A DNA stretch of 64,000 nucleotides from Spizellomyces punctatus DAOM BR117 (lineage: Eukaryota; Chytridiomycota; Chytridiomycetes; Spizellomycetales; Spizellomycetaceae), in NCBI RefSeq assembly GCF_000182565.1, contig NW_015971548.1, positions 232,215 through 296,214 of the forward strand, in the 5' to 3' direction. A program made the translations under genes and the position numbers. Of this stretch, positions 1 through 11,111 are shown piece after piece. The notes below the pieces were generated by a model, which saw nothing but the letters and a program-made list of their open reading frames with translations, did not search any database and was not told the origin of the DNA. Every line of letters starts with the position of its first letter. The stretch's first letter is position 1.

Positions 1-758
1 ATCCGCCAAAGGAGGGCTGCGGCGATCAAGGTGGGTGCATTTTACTGTTTTTGGTTCAATCGTGAATGACGGATGTTAATCTGTCGAAATATTGGTTCCA
101 ATAAGAAATCCAAAAATGACGCGACTGTCGAAGGAACACGGCGTTCAAAGGTATGGATTACCCGTAAGATTGAGGCGACAGTATTCATTGCCAATACTCT
201 ACATGCAGCGGGCAGCAAAGACAGATAGCGGTATCGTCGCGAGCGATGAGATTGTGAGTCCTGTGCGGGTGTCGGATGAGGACCAGGACGGGACAAAGGG
301 GGCCAAGCATGAAGTGGTGAGCTGGCATTTTGGCAATTGCTACTTGTAATCCGCCTTTACTGAATGTTGAGTTTTAGAGAAATACGCGACGAAAGAAGGC
401 GCTTTCGGCGGTTCACAATGAAGGGGATGACGAGGAGCCAGTGGTACGCATTCAATGACTTGCATGTCGTCGTGTTTGCGTCGACTTTAACGTGCCTGCA
501 GATCCGTAGACCGACACGAAGGATTCATATCTAAGGAGAGGCAAGAAGGATAGCTGTGACAGTGTGAACAACATGTGATACTGGTTTAGGCGCCAATATA
601 TAGGTTTTTTTTTTTTTTTTGAAGAGATTCTGTAGCCATTTTATGTGGAGGGCAAGTACGGACTAGTTGAGAATGACAGGTGTTTTGATACACAGATTTC
701 AAAAAGAATGTGACTAAATTCTACACGTTACGGTGCACCATGTTAAGATTGATTATCT
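1..758. other. Left-edge region without a supported gene
   Basis: No conserved protein is recognisable. The first 30 bases read open on the plus strand and end in a possible splice donor (GTGGGT at about 31), followed by an AG at about 105 and an open stretch to a TAG near 230, so the window may begin in the last exons of a gene lying further left. This is weak. The rest is AT-rich with a T homopolymer near 607-620 and looks like 3' flank shared with the Maf gene that ends at 759. Confidence 0.3.
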
Positions 759-1708
759 TCAGATATGTCCGTTGGCTATGAGGTCGTCTATTGTAGAGAG
801 GAATCTGTGGCATGGGAATCCTGTCAAAACAGCAAATGAGTCTGTGCGTCACCTCCATTCCAAAGGCGTAGATTCTTGCACTCACCCACGACATTATAGT
901 AACATCCGTTGATCCGCGGAATGAAGGCAGACGCTAGGCCCTGATATCCGTATGCACCAGCCTGTATGAATATTTATACTTTGATGAGCATCAAGGAGGA
1001 TGCATAACGAACCCGCTATGAGTGCACCTTATCCCTTTAACAACAAAAAGGTGATCAATCTGAGAGGCCGATCGGCCAAGAGACGACACGTCCAACTCAC
1101 ATGGGTTCCCCCGTCTCCACATACGCATCAATAACCGCATCCCCAATCACTCCAAACTCGACTAAAGTCCTCTCTACAGCCGTTTTATACAATGGCTGAC
1201 CAGACGCTGATACACCAAACACGACGACAATGGCCGTCAAGACCTCATGTACCCGTCCCGATAAACTAGACAGAATCCTCTTTGCATGGGCAGCATCCAC
1301 CGGTTTTTCTAATATCTGGTCATCGAGGACGATAATAGTGTCTGCGCTAATGACCAGTGGGTTTGTATTTGTGAGGGATTGGTAGACTTGGAGGCCTTTT
1401 TCGAGGGCGGTGCGAGTGACGTAGTTGTTTGGATTTGAGAATATGGTCTGTTTTTGTAGATTTGTGTTTGGGTATATTGAGTGGAGGAGAAAAGGAGGAC
1501 AAGTTTTACCTTGTTCAAGTCTTCTGGGAATGTCGAGGGGTTGATGTTGAATTTTACGCCCTACGCGCAACAAAACACATGAACATGTGTACATGTGATT
1601 CCTCACTACAATATGGCGTACCAGTCGCTCGAGTATTTCCTTTCGTCGGGGTGAACCTGAAGCAAGGATGACATTACGTGTGTTGAGTTGGGCAATGGCT
1701 GGGAGCAT
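759..1708 (-). CDS. Maf/ASMTL-type nucleotide pyrophosphatase, six exons including a 7-nt microexon
   Basis: Maf proteins are cytosolic pyrophosphatases that hydrolyse non-canonical nucleoside triphosphates (dTTP/UTP and modified pyrimidines). The N-terminus carries the family signature [15 protein letters not shown] right after [14 protein letters not shown]. The middle has [16 protein letters not shown] and the C-terminal part has [13 protein letters not shown] and NVVGFPCHRF. Exons read on the minus strand: 1708-1622, 1560-1510, 1447-1101, 1034-1028, 961-886 and 820-759, giving 209 residues, normal for the family. Exon 3 ends in phase 2 after GEPM's AT, and the next large exon needs phase 0. 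Joining them directly breaks the frame and loses the conserved Asp-Lys of the EPMDKAG motif. A 7-base exon (GGATAAG, 1034-1028) between a TTAAAG acceptor and a GTGCAC donor restores both. No signal or targeting peptide is evident. Identification is firm; transcript evidence would confirm the microexon. Confidence 0.88.
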
Positions 1709-2474
1709 CGTTTCGCTGTGGACAGAGCAAAAGGAAAGTCGGACCTTTGCCCACTTGACTAATGTCGATTAACCCATAAATGGATAAATGACGAAAATAA
1801 GATTTGGATTTCTTTAAACGTTGGATCCGATCCTAGTCATGTCACATGTGTGCCATGGGTTCTTTCATGGAAATATTATAAACTTTTGGTACATATGATG
1901 GTGCTACTTAATATTGAACCTTGCATAGCTTGCATGAATATGAGTTCATGCTGCCTGCAAATCCTTGCATAAAATCCAAGAATCTTGGAAAGGAACAGCA
2001 ATGAAACAAAGCTGACCATTCTTGTTTTCGGCAAACGTTTTGATCTCACATTACATAATCAAAACCTTAAATCGGTGCAGTCGCCTCATTGGCTGTCCTC
2101 GCCGACATCGGGGGTTCGGAGGTGACAAAAAGTACAGATCGGCATGTAAACTTAAGATCCAACCTCTTGAACCGTGAAACTCGCTCCGATGAAGGCGGAT
2201 GAAAAGCGTTAGGGGAACTGGCCTCGGGTGCATTCACCATAGCCAAGTCTCTACTTGTAGTACGAATGTGAAAAGATTCGGAAGACCATCAATGCCATTG
2301 TAGATTTTTTTTTAAATAGCATGCATTGTCTTGACTCGTCCATCTAGCTCGGGGGTTGTTCTGACACGATCAACGTGCAAAAAAAAAAGGAGATGGTCTC
2401 AAATATAAAAGGACCTGCACTGAATGGGTGCGCTTGCACAAGGTCCACAGTTCTCTCTCTTGACAAGAAACAAA
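1709..2474. other. Divergent intergenic region between the Maf gene and the ferric reductase gene
   Basis: AT-rich spacer holding the promoters of two divergently transcribed genes. Short open frames here (for example 2051-2233 minus) have no recognisable protein. A TATA box for the plus-strand gene lies at 2401-2410. Confidence 0.6.
2401..2410 (+). promoter_or_regulatory. TATA box of the ferric reductase/NOX-like gene
   Basis: AAATATAAAAGG sits about 70 bp upstream of the ATG at 2475, the right distance for a short 5' leader. Confidence 0.6.
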
Positions 2475-4464
2475 ATGTTCAAAGGCTCTCCATCTGCAAC
2501 CCGCCGCGAACTTGGCCTGTTCTTTGCAGGACTCGTTGCGCTTTTTGGTGGCTTTGGCGTAGCAGTTTCTCTAATAAAGTATGATACGGAGTGCCGTATC
2601 ACCTATTGCATGGACAAACCCGTCGGAAACGATCGGCATTGGATGGTTCTTAATTCGGTTTATGGTGCGGTTGAGCGTTCGTTCCCATTATGCAGTTCGC
2701 TTGCTTATACTCTGTTGTCGTCATCCTCCAGTATTTTACTCTTACATCCTGGCTGTCTGCATTGCAACGTTCATTATCCGTCAGTTCTCGAGCCTTGACT
2801 CTTTTTTCCGGCGCCGGCTGGCAATTCCCTTTGGCGTCCGCCGCGTTCATCTCCCATTCTCCATCGGCGAGGGACTCTTCCTATCCACAGCCCTTGGTGT
2901 ACTTTTGTGGAAATTCGCCTACTTTGAAATGTACTATTATCGCAGCGGTGTCAAGCCAAAGGGCAAAAACAGTTACATGTTTCAATGGTTCAACCTGTTC
3001 AGCCATTCAACAGGAAACCCGCTCGACATGTTCATTGGGTTTGTTCTCATCCCAGTCTCACGCAACAGCCCTGTGGCAACGTTGTTGAAGGTTCCGTTTG
3101 ATGGTGCCCTCCGGATTCATCGGTTCTTTGGGTACTGCATGTTCGGGTGGAGCGTTATGCACGCGGCATCCTTCTTTACAAAGATTGGCCTTTCGGTCCA
3201 AACCTACGCTGAGGCTCTGTTTGCTACGAGCGTTGCGAAGCCAGATATCCACAGGTAGGTTTCTGTTCACGTCTGCGGCTCATGTTGCAATGATCTTTGT
3301 CCTGACGTGTTGTTCCCGTCAACAGTTACAGAGACCTGATGGGTCTTTGCGCATTCGTATGCTTTGTCATTGGATCTTTATCATCTCTTCCCTTTATCCG
3401 GAGGCGCCACTTCAACACCTTTTACATTCTGCACGGGTTTATGTTGATCATGATCCTGTTTGCTTGTTTGCATGGGTCCACCAACTTTTATTTCGCTGTG
3501 CCCGGTATCATTCTCTGGATCGTGGACATTGCAATCCGTGCCACGGGGAGGTGGAACCCACAATTGTCCATCGACAAGGTTGTACGGGAGGAGCCAGGTT
3601 ACCTTCGGTGAGTACTAGTTGGACGAGTTTTGTCGAAACAGCCCATCTAACGCCTCTTTCGGTAAAACCAGTCTCGAAATCCAAGCGACTCGACCATGCT
3701 CCTACACACCAGGTCAATACATCTTCCTCAACATACCTCGCATCTCGACACTAGAATACCACCCTTTCAGTCTCTGTGGCTCTCCAACATCCAACCGTTT
3801 CACTATCCTTGTTGGGCCATCCGAAAAACCCAAAGAATGGACTGCCAAACTTTACGACGCGCTAACACAGCCCAAAGACATGGAAGCAGGGTCAATGATC
3901 CACACGTCTGTCCACATTGAAGGCCCGTTCGGACAGTGTGGGTTCGATGTCACTCAGGCTGACGTTGTAGCATGTTTTGTAACGGGGACGGGTGTGGCAC
4001 CGGCATTTGGACTCGTGCAGTGCGTGGAAGCATTGAGACGCAGTGGGGAGGGTGGCCGCCTCAAAAAACTTTTAGTATTTTGGAGCATCAGAGCCAACGG
4101 GGCACAACGAACAAGCGCTGTGAATCAGCTGTTGGCGTCCCCCCAATTGGCCGGTATACTCGAGTTTCACATCTTTAACACAACCGTACATGAAATCAAT
4201 GTCACGACGACAAACGTATCATCGAAAACTCTGGAGGAAAAACTCGACGAGGGACTCGAGACTGAGAACGGATCTCTAACAGTCACACCTCACCGAATGT
4301 CCCCTCACACCATCTTCCAGTCTCAAATAATACCACACCTTGCACCGTCTTCCCGCCTAGGCGTCTTTTTGTGTGCCGCAGAGGGTCTTGCAAAAAATGT
4401 GCGGGATGAGGTGGCGGACTTGAAGCGAGATGTTTGGGTACATGAGGAGAGTTATCAATTTTGA
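2475..4464 (+). CDS. Ferric reductase / NADPH oxidase superfamily transmembrane oxidoreductase
   Basis: Membrane flavocytochrome that moves electrons from NAD(P)H through FAD and two b-type hemes across the membrane, to ferric iron or oxygen. Exons 2475-2578, 2676-3254, 3326-3607 and 3672-4464 join in frame to 585 residues (the acceptor of intron 1 at 2675 is the only one near that keeps frame). Several hydrophobic helices precede HRFFGYCMFGWSVMH and HGFMLIMILFACLH, whose His pairs (spacing 13 and 12) are the expected bis-heme ligands. The soluble half has YTPGQYIFLNIP, the FAD-binding EYHPFSLCG, the NADPH-binding TGTGVAPAFG and a terminal FLCAAEG. There is no EF-hand. Whether it is a metalloreductase or a superoxide-producing NOX cannot be decided from sequence alone; the general fold is certain. 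Confidence 0.88.
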
Positions 4465-5958
4465 TTGCTCTGTAATGACAATGTTAATAGGACAAGTGGG
4501 GGTTGGAAATTGGAATAAAGGTTTAGACGCTGGTTGATCCTCGTCTTTTGCCGTCAATAAAAACACAAGATTATCCAGAACCGCCTGGCAAAAAGTAGTT
4601 TGGACAAAAGCATGTCATCTCAGCAAGTGTCCTCTCACGTGCTGAGTCAACGCCACACGTGGCTGCAGAGTCCGTTTGCGCAGCAAGTCACAATGCCGTG
4701 TTTAATTCACATTAATTAATGTGTTTATCTTTTTCAATGAAGAGTCTACTCCATGTAAATGTTCATCTGGCTGCCTAGTGTTGTTGGCAGGCCGAAAGTA
4801 GCAAGTCCAGAAAGGAATCCCAAAGCACGAGATGATAGCATGACAGTTGGCATGTCCACTCCTCGACTGGAAAGGCATAGTCATCAGACGCAAAAGCACA
4901 CACAGGTCTGCACAGAGTGCCCGTGTTGCCCAATTGGAGACTAGCGCTTTTTTGCCTCGCTGCTTTGCGCGAAAATAACAGTCAAAGGCATTGGTGCTCT
5001 TGCATTCTGTAGGGAGTTGGTCAGGCAGCACAGTTGGGTTTTTTGGCTTTGAAAAAAAAAAAAGCCGCTTTTTCAAAGGAAAAAAAAAAAGTAGACCGCT
5101 TTGCTCTTGAATGTGCACTCTGTGAACATGTCCATTGTTCCAAAGGCTAGATGCATTCTGTCTATGACGCTGGTTTCCTTTGACCTTTTCCAACCTTTAC
5201 ATACAAATGCTTCCATGCCAAATACCAATGTGTTAAAGGATATCCCTTGTAATGAACGTCATGATGAAATCAAACATTGTTTTGAGAAAAAAGAGGATCA
5301 TTATCCTCAGCCAGATGACCCCAAAAGGTCACCCGCCCTTTACAAGTCCCATTTTCAAACTCCGCATAAATCTATTAATAGTGATGTGTTTTGTAATTGG
5401 TTTCAACCCATTTTTTGTCACAAATTTCCTTGTGCCTAAATTTGGAGAGATTTTCTTCAAGGGCAAAACTGCGCTTTTTTTTTTCTTGGATTTTCTTTCC
5501 TTCTGATTTTTTTTTTCTCAAGGACTTGTAGCAAGCAAGTAACACACACGACAAGTTTTGGTTTGTTGCAATCTCGCAACTCATCTCGCTTACACGCATC
5601 TCTACTCTCATCTCTCTCGTTCGCTGACACCCATTCTGTTACGCGCATTTCACGCATCTCGCGTTTTCTTGTTCTCTCGCGTCTCTATTACTCACACCTA
5701 TCCGTCTTTACGTCTCTCTCTCTCTCTCTCTCGTTCGTGGCGGAAACACTCACTTGGTTTCTCAACAACCACCCTTTTTCTCTCAACTTTCAGGACAGGG
5801 AAACGAACAGCAACTAGGATAAGAGAGCGCGCTCGGCCCGGTCGTTTTTGCGCACAGGAACGCGTTCTTGGCACACTGGACACAATCAACTTTTCGTCGT
5901 CGTGTGTGTTTTTCTAACAACTGACGCGCAGCCTTACGAACAGCAGAACCTCATTCAC
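4465..5958. other. Long 5' region of the KilA-N/GATA factor gene, pyrimidine-rich
   Basis: No conserved coding sequence. Positions about 5560-5800 are strongly CT-rich on the plus strand (TCTCTCTC runs near 5712-5732), typical of a fungal regulator's promoter or 5' UTR. A perfect 10-bp inverted repeat (CTTTGAAAAA at 5047-5056, TTTTTCAAAG at 5069-5078) lies in an A/T-run area. An in-frame stretch upstream of 5959 has no ATG, so it is leader rather than coding sequence. Confidence 0.5.
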
Positions 5959-7413
5959 ATGGCGCCAGCAATTCGCGCTGCCTCATATAGCGGGGTAAGA
6001 GTCTACGAAATACAATGTCGCGGCGTTCCTGTCATGCGTCGCGTTGCCGATGCCTATATCAACGCAACACAAATCCTCCGCGCAGCGGGTCTTCCTAAAC
6101 CCCAGCGAACAAAGATTCTAGAGCGAGACGTCACTGGAGGCGTTCACGAAAAAGTTCAAGGAGGATATGCTGGTTTTCAAGGCACTTGGATACCCTTGGA
6201 AAGTGCGCGGACGTTGGCCGCTGCACATGGAGTTGAACAGGATCTTGTTGAGCTATTCGACTACAAACCTCAGCCTGGTGATGCCGAACCACCGGCAAAA
6301 GAAAAGAGAAAGAGACCTGCACCGCCAAAAGAGGAACCCAAAGAAAAGTGGAGTTCCTCCTCGTTTGTTTCATCTTCAGACGGTGAAGGTACGCGACCTT
6401 TTAGCACTTTTGTGAAGCAAGTGGACCGTGGCTTCAACTCTACCTTTGAATGGTCAGGCGGAGATGAGCAACAACGGGAGGGCTCCCTCGAGGATGATAT
6501 CGAAACACCCGAAGCCCGACGCACAACAAGAATGGCTCTCCGGCCTCCGGGTACACGCCTCAAACGTCGACCCGTTTATCCTGGGGAAGACGAGGAAGAG
6601 GGAGCATACTTGTCGCCAAAGAAGCGTCGCACAGAAAGTCCTTTTTCGCATGCAGCTAGCCCAATGGGTCCTTCCACCGTGGATGTGACAAAGTCTGTGG
6701 CCGCATTCACGCAGCCCGTGCGTGCACCATCGTTTGTACGTGACAAGACGCCTCCCCATGCCGGAAAGCGATGTGAAGGTTGTGGTGTGACGTCTACGCC
6801 TCAATGGCGCCGTGGTCCGTCCGGAAAGCGCACTCTGTGCAATGCTTGCGGAGTAAAATGGAGTTTTGGTCGCTTGAACACCAAGGGAAAATCCCAGGAT
6901 GATTACAACAGTGACGATTCTGACCTGATGGATAATGAGATGGATCTGGATATCGACGGACCGGATCTTGTTCCCGAATCCTCGCCCATGCGCCCAGTCC
7001 CTCTGGCAGAGAAAACGACACGCGACCTCGAGATGCAAGTCAAGCATTTGAAGCGGCAATTGCGCGAGTCTGAACGCAGTCGCAAACGTCTCCGCAAGAT
7101 CCTCGAAGAGGCCGTCACAGATGACAGCGAAATGGATCGAAACTTTCGACAGGTGGTAAACAAATGCACCATTAGAGCAGCTGTTTACACCCCACCTGAA
7201 TACGCTCCCACGGCCATTGATTACATGAGCGGCGATGACGACTCGTTTAGTGATGAGGATGAACACGAAGCACTGGTTGTCACACGCTTCCTGAGGGCGG
7301 TCAAACAGAACCGTGCCAGGATGGAGTACAATATCAGTCGCATGCACCTCAACAAGGACTGGGCTGTGAACGCACCAAATGAAGCACGAGCGCCGGATGC
7401 GATTATGGTTTGA
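5959..7413 (+). CDS. Transcription factor with N-terminal KilA-N/APSES-type domain, GATA zinc finger and coiled coil
   Basis: Single-exon gene, 484 residues, nuclear DNA-binding regulator by domain content. Residues about 11-105 match the KilA-N/APSES DNA-binding fold ([50 protein letters not shown], as in Mbp1/Swi4/StuA-type proteins). Residues 272-297 form a GATA-type finger, C-X2-C-X18-C-X2-C, with [19 protein letters not shown]. Acidic and Lys/Arg-rich linkers separate the domains, including [13 protein letters not shown] and KKRR nuclear-localisation-like stretches. A basic coiled coil ([20 protein letters not shown], about 356-390) follows, then an acidic tail. No ankyrin repeats are present, unlike Mbp1/Swi6. 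The ATG at 5959 is chosen because the longer frame upstream lacks an ATG. Both DNA-binding domains look intact. Target genes are unknown. Confidence 0.88.
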   Translation: MAPAIRAASYSGVRVYEIQCRGVPVMRRVADAYINATQILRAAGLPKPQRTKILERDVTGGVHEKVQGGYAGFQGTWIPLESARTLAAAHGVEQDLVELFDYKPQPGDAEPPAKEKRKRPAPPKEEPKEKWSSSSFVSSSDGEGTRPFSTFVKQVDRGFNSTFEWSGGDEQQREGSLEDDIETPEARRTTRMALRPPGTRLKRRPVYPGEDEEEGAYLSPKKRRTESPFSHAASPMGPSTVDVTKSVAAFTQPVRAPSFVRDKTPPHAGKRCEGCGVTSTPQWRRGPSGKRTLCNACGVKWSFGRLNTKGKSQDDYNSDDSDLMDNEMDLDIDGPDLVPESSPMRPVPLAEKTTRDLEMQVKHLKRQLRESERSRKRLRKILEEAVTDDSEMDRNFRQVVNKCTIRAAVYTPPEYAPTAIDYMSGDDDSFSDEDEHEALVVTRFLRAVKQNRARMEYNISRMHLNKDWAVNAPNEARAPDAIMV

Positions 7414-8833
7414 AGAGAAGCAAAAATTGGTTGTTTAGAGGCATTACCCCGATATTTTGGGCCAGCTTTGGCATAGACAGGCAGAAAATTATTTCTTTTG
7501 GGTTCTTTATGAGCGGACGATGTTGAGCCGATTGCGAAGCTGCAGACGAGATGCAGGACACTCGGTTTTTTTCTCGTTTCAGTGATATAGTTTTGGCGAT
7601 TTCTTTTGGGTCTGATTCCTTTTTGTGAATGTTGTTTTTTTTTTTTCCCTTGTGACCTCCCTGTTATTGATATTCAGATGCATTCTGGGATTTTATTTTT
7701 CTTGTTTTCGTTCTGCATGTGTATTATATACAATTCTTTAGCAATATTCATTATCATTAGCATCATCATCTTATCGGTTGTTTCAATTTGTTTTTTGCTG
7801 TGCTTTTTGAGTAAGGTTACAAATGAACTCGTAAACATGAGAGATGTGACTGGAGGGGGGTAGGGCTTTTTGTAGAGTGTGCCAATTTGATGACGTTTTG
7901 CGTTTGTCTTGGTTACAGAGTGCGTAAAGAGTAGCCTCGTGCTGCTGAAGTGTGCATAGCCATTTGGTAATCTGTTTTTTATAAATGTGAAGTGTAAATG
8001 ATTCGTTTATGGATTCAACAACCCTTGACAATGTTGAGAGTATTTGCATAAAAGCATTTGCATAAAAGCATGTGGATAAAAGCATGTGGATAAAATACTC
8101 GAAATAAAAAAGCAATCGTAAACAAAAGGTTGAAATGATAAACAAGCCCCCAGAACGCTTATCATTCTTTCATAGTGAGAAATCTCTTAAATCTCCCTCC
8201 ACTCTACCCGCGTGATTCACTCCCCGTGGCTTTTATTGAACCATATCTCTACTCTCTCCTCCACACACATATCTTTCTCTTGTTCTACCCCACACAGCAC
8301 AGCACACACACAGAGTCCAAGTTTTTTTTTTTTATTATTTATTGAAGAACTCACACCCTCGTTTCCTTTTCTTTAACCATCAAACGCTTCTTACACTGTT
8401 TACGGTGTCGTCGTTCTATGAAGTGACAACGTACTCTTTTGCATTGAACCCTTTGGACAAACATTCGGAGCATTACAAGAGTTAGGGAAACTTGTCGTTT
8501 GAATCACTATACACACGACAAGAGCAATCCAGAACGTTATTAAAGATTAACAGAGTACGTTGTTATCTGCAGTTGGAAAAAAGATGGCGGAATGCCCGAA
8601 TCCCGCAAGACACGTTTTTTTGGCTGAGTCCTTACTGTTTTACTTCCCTCAGAATTAGGGTTTCCTTGAACGAGTTATTCTCTCTCTATTTTGCAAAAGC
8701 ACAAGGCAAACCCACAAGTTTATACCAACTTTCGTATTCCCATATTTACAAAGAACGGCGAACGTACTGCATTCCGCCAAGTTGACAGTTTTCCGGTGCA
8801 TTCTTCTCCCCGTTATCCACCGCACAAACCCGA
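7414..8833. other. Intergenic region between the KilA-N/GATA gene and the PQ-loop gene
   Basis: T-rich 3' flank of the upstream gene, then a pyrimidine-rich leader of the downstream gene. Small open frames (7606-7863 plus, 7783-8145 minus, 8492-8785 plus) are low-complexity and unrecognised. A four-unit tandem repeat lies at 8043-8098. Confidence 0.5.
8043..8098. repeat. 14-bp tandem repeat, four units
   Basis: Two identical units TTTGCATAAAAGCA are followed by TGTGGATAAAAGCA and TGTGGATAAAATAC. The copies diverge in pairs, which suggests unit duplication followed by a second duplication. Confidence 0.85.
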
Positions 8834-9844
8834 ATGCTACAGTGCCCGCCAGACGCCCTAGGGCGGGCAGCATCTCCCTTTATCGAAACCCTTTTCGGAG
8901 AATGTGCCTACACAGACCGTGAGGTCGCTTCCGTTCTCTTTGGATACCTGTCCATTGGATTCTGGTTATGTGCGCAAATGCCCCAATTGTACAAGAATTG
9001 GGCGCATGGGGATGCTAGTTCGTTGAGTGCAACGTTTTTGGCGAATTGGCTTGCTGGGGATGTGGCCAATGTGGTGGGGTGTGTCTTGACGGGGCAATTA
9101 CCGTTTCAGGTGAGGCAAACCTCTTGCTGTAATCGATGCAACTGTGAATGCAGAATTCTAAATTCTTTTGTGTGTGCATGGGCATAGACGTATCTGGCGT
9201 CGTATTTTGTGTTTATAGATACCTTGCTCATGGTGCAGTATCTGTTTTATACCAAATGGCGCTCTTTCCGTCGCAAGAGAAGAAGAACATTTGATCACCC
9301 TTCGGTCGCTGTGACTCGTGCTGTTCACCAACCCACCGAAGACACGCCTCTTCTTGCCAGCCCAAGTCTCAGCCGCCGGAACTCACCACTATTTGCCGTC
9401 ATGTTCATGGCACTCTCCACATTTGCGACTCCATCACTACAAACGCATGACAAGACAATGGCCAAAATACTCAGCGACCCGCTATCAGAGACTGAGCAGA
9501 CGCATACGATTGGTCTCTTAATGGCGTGGACCTGTACGTTTCTCTACCTCTCGAGCCGTCTTCCGCAACTCTATCACAACATGTGCCGTGGATCCACCTA
9601 CGGATTAAGCATATCCATGTTCTTTTGTGCCGCTATGGGGAATCTGACATATGTCGCATCCATTTTACTGAGATCGACTGAACCAGAGTTTTTGAAGGGT
9701 GCTTTGCCGTATTTATTGGGGAGTGGTGGAACATTGTTCTTCGATTTCCTAATTTTTGGGCAGTGGGTTTTTCTTGGGTCGAGTGAGGAGCGGGTTGTTG
9801 TTCACGATGAGTTTGAAGAGTTTAAAGTGGAGGATGCCGTGTAA
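8834..9844 (+). CDS. PQ-loop repeat membrane protein (Ypq/PQLC2-like vacuolar basic amino acid transporter)
   Basis: Exons 8834-9109 and 9188-9844 join in phase 0 to 310 residues. Two PQ-loop motifs are visible, FWLCAQMPQLYKNW and LSSRLPQLYHNM, each in a three-helix bundle, giving the seven-helix layout of the SWEET/PQ-loop fold. The family exports lysine, arginine and histidine from the vacuole or lysosome. The long loop between the two halves has an acidic dileucine sorting motif, EDTPLLAS, consistent with vacuolar delivery by adaptor complexes. The C-terminus is acidic and cytosolic. The substrate is inferred from family only. Confidence 0.85.
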
Positions 9845-10067
9845 TGATTGGATGTTGTGATTTGGTCATGGTGTGGCATTCTTTGGCTATCATGGACAAT
9901 GTTTTGTTTTTTCTTCGGTTTAGAGACTTGAGGAGGAAAGAGGGAGGTTTGTCCCTTTTCTGGGGTATCTTTACACAAGTGTATATAGGTTTTATTATAC
10001 CATTTGAGCATCGGTACTAATAAATAGTATGTTACTATCGAAAAAAGTGTGTACATTATGCCACTAT

Positions 10068-11111
10068 TTACAATTCCCATCTATCGTCATCCCAATCAAT
10101 TTCTTGCTCGTCCCCAGGGTCTCTCGCGGACCTTGTCCGTCTCTTGTCCTGTCCCATCTCAATTTCCTTTTGTTTTCCTTCTTTATCAAGCATCTTGATC
10201 CGCCCATTTAGATGCAACAAGCACTTGACACGACCTTGATCCGGGTAATACAAGTACGTCCCGTAATCAGCATGTCCTTCCAGCCCTCGTTGTTTAATAT
10301 CATTCAACTGAACATGTCCAAAAGTGTCTTCAATAAAATCTCCACGTTGAAAGTACCCCTTTGTAAAGACCCTAGTTCGATAATACTCTGTAGAAGCAAT
10401 ATGGTTTTTATCAAACCAGAAAAATAACCTTGCCAATGGCACTTTATACGATTTTTCGTGAATGATGGAACTGGGTAACCCCTTCCCTTGTCCCTTTTTC
10501 CGAGCATATTCCACAATCCGTGGACTAATAAACCCCACATAATTGATTTCTGGGTTCGTTTCCATTGTTTGTATAATATCCTGCACAGGTATCGGAGCCG
10601 TGAACGCCCAATCGTGTTGAAGGACCATCATGTAGGGTGTTTTAACGTATGCAAGGGCTGTACGGATTGAGAGTGCAAAACCTAGGTGCGTTGACGCTTG
10701 GATGAGAGTTAGGGGTGTATGTTGAGGGGATGTGAGGAGGGTGGTATGAACAGTGGCGGTGGTAGTTGCTCCAGTGGAAATGGTGACAATGTCATTCTGG
10801 ATCGTGTACGTTGTGTCTTGTCGTTTGTTGTGTGAAGCCCATCTCGTTGATAACCATCTCTTTGCATCATGTACATAGGTTCCATACGTCTCTGCCAACT
10901 CTGTATTCAACCGACCTTGCTTGAGATTGGGCGTGTGATGTAACGGGGTATTGTACCCGTCAAAAGTGACAATCAAGTCGCATGATGCCAATTGTGTGGA
11001 CGGGAGGAGAGATTCGAGTACGGTTGTCAAGAGATGTGTGGACGGATGGTGTGGAGAGGGACTGGTTGTTAGGACGAGAGTGAGCTGTGATGGGAGGTAG
11101 GACGGCAGCAT
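10068..11111 (-). CDS. Glycosyltransferase-like orphan protein, single exon
   Basis: 347-residue intact open frame with no introns. It starts MLPSYLPSQLTLVLTTSPSP, then has CDLIVTFDGYN, a long Thr-rich segment, and ALSIRTALAYVKTPYMMVLQ followed by HDWAF. A strand ending in a DxD-like acidic triad after 'YMMVLQHDW' and the alternating beta/alpha pattern resemble GT-A glycosyltransferases of the GT2 kind. FIEDTFGHVQ and HADYGTYLYYPDQGR are further conserved-looking stretches. No signal peptide or transmembrane helix is obvious, and the C-terminus is charged. The fold is an inference; acceptor and donor are unknown. Confidence 0.6.
   Translation of the reverse strand: MLPSYLPSQLTLVLTTSPSPHHPSTHLLTTVLESLLPSTQLASCDLIVTFDGYNTPLHHTPNLKQGRLNTELAETYGTYVHDAKRWLSTRWASHNKRQDTTYTIQNDIVTISTGATTTATVHTTLLTSPQHTPLTLIQASTHLGFALSIRTALAYVKTPYMMVLQHDWAFTAPIPVQDIIQTMETNPEINYVGFISPRIVEYARKKGQGKGLPSSIIHEKSYKVPLARLFFWFDKNHIASTEYYRTRVFTKGYFQRGDFIEDTFGHVQLNDIKQRGLEGHADYGTYLYYPDQGRVKCLLHLNGRIKMLDKEGKQKEIEMGQDKRRTRSARDPGDEQEIDWDDDRWEL

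Noticed and set aside
5848-5958. In-frame extension of the KilA-N/GATA protein upstream of 5959
   Set aside because: It has no ATG, and the region is CT-rich leader sequence.
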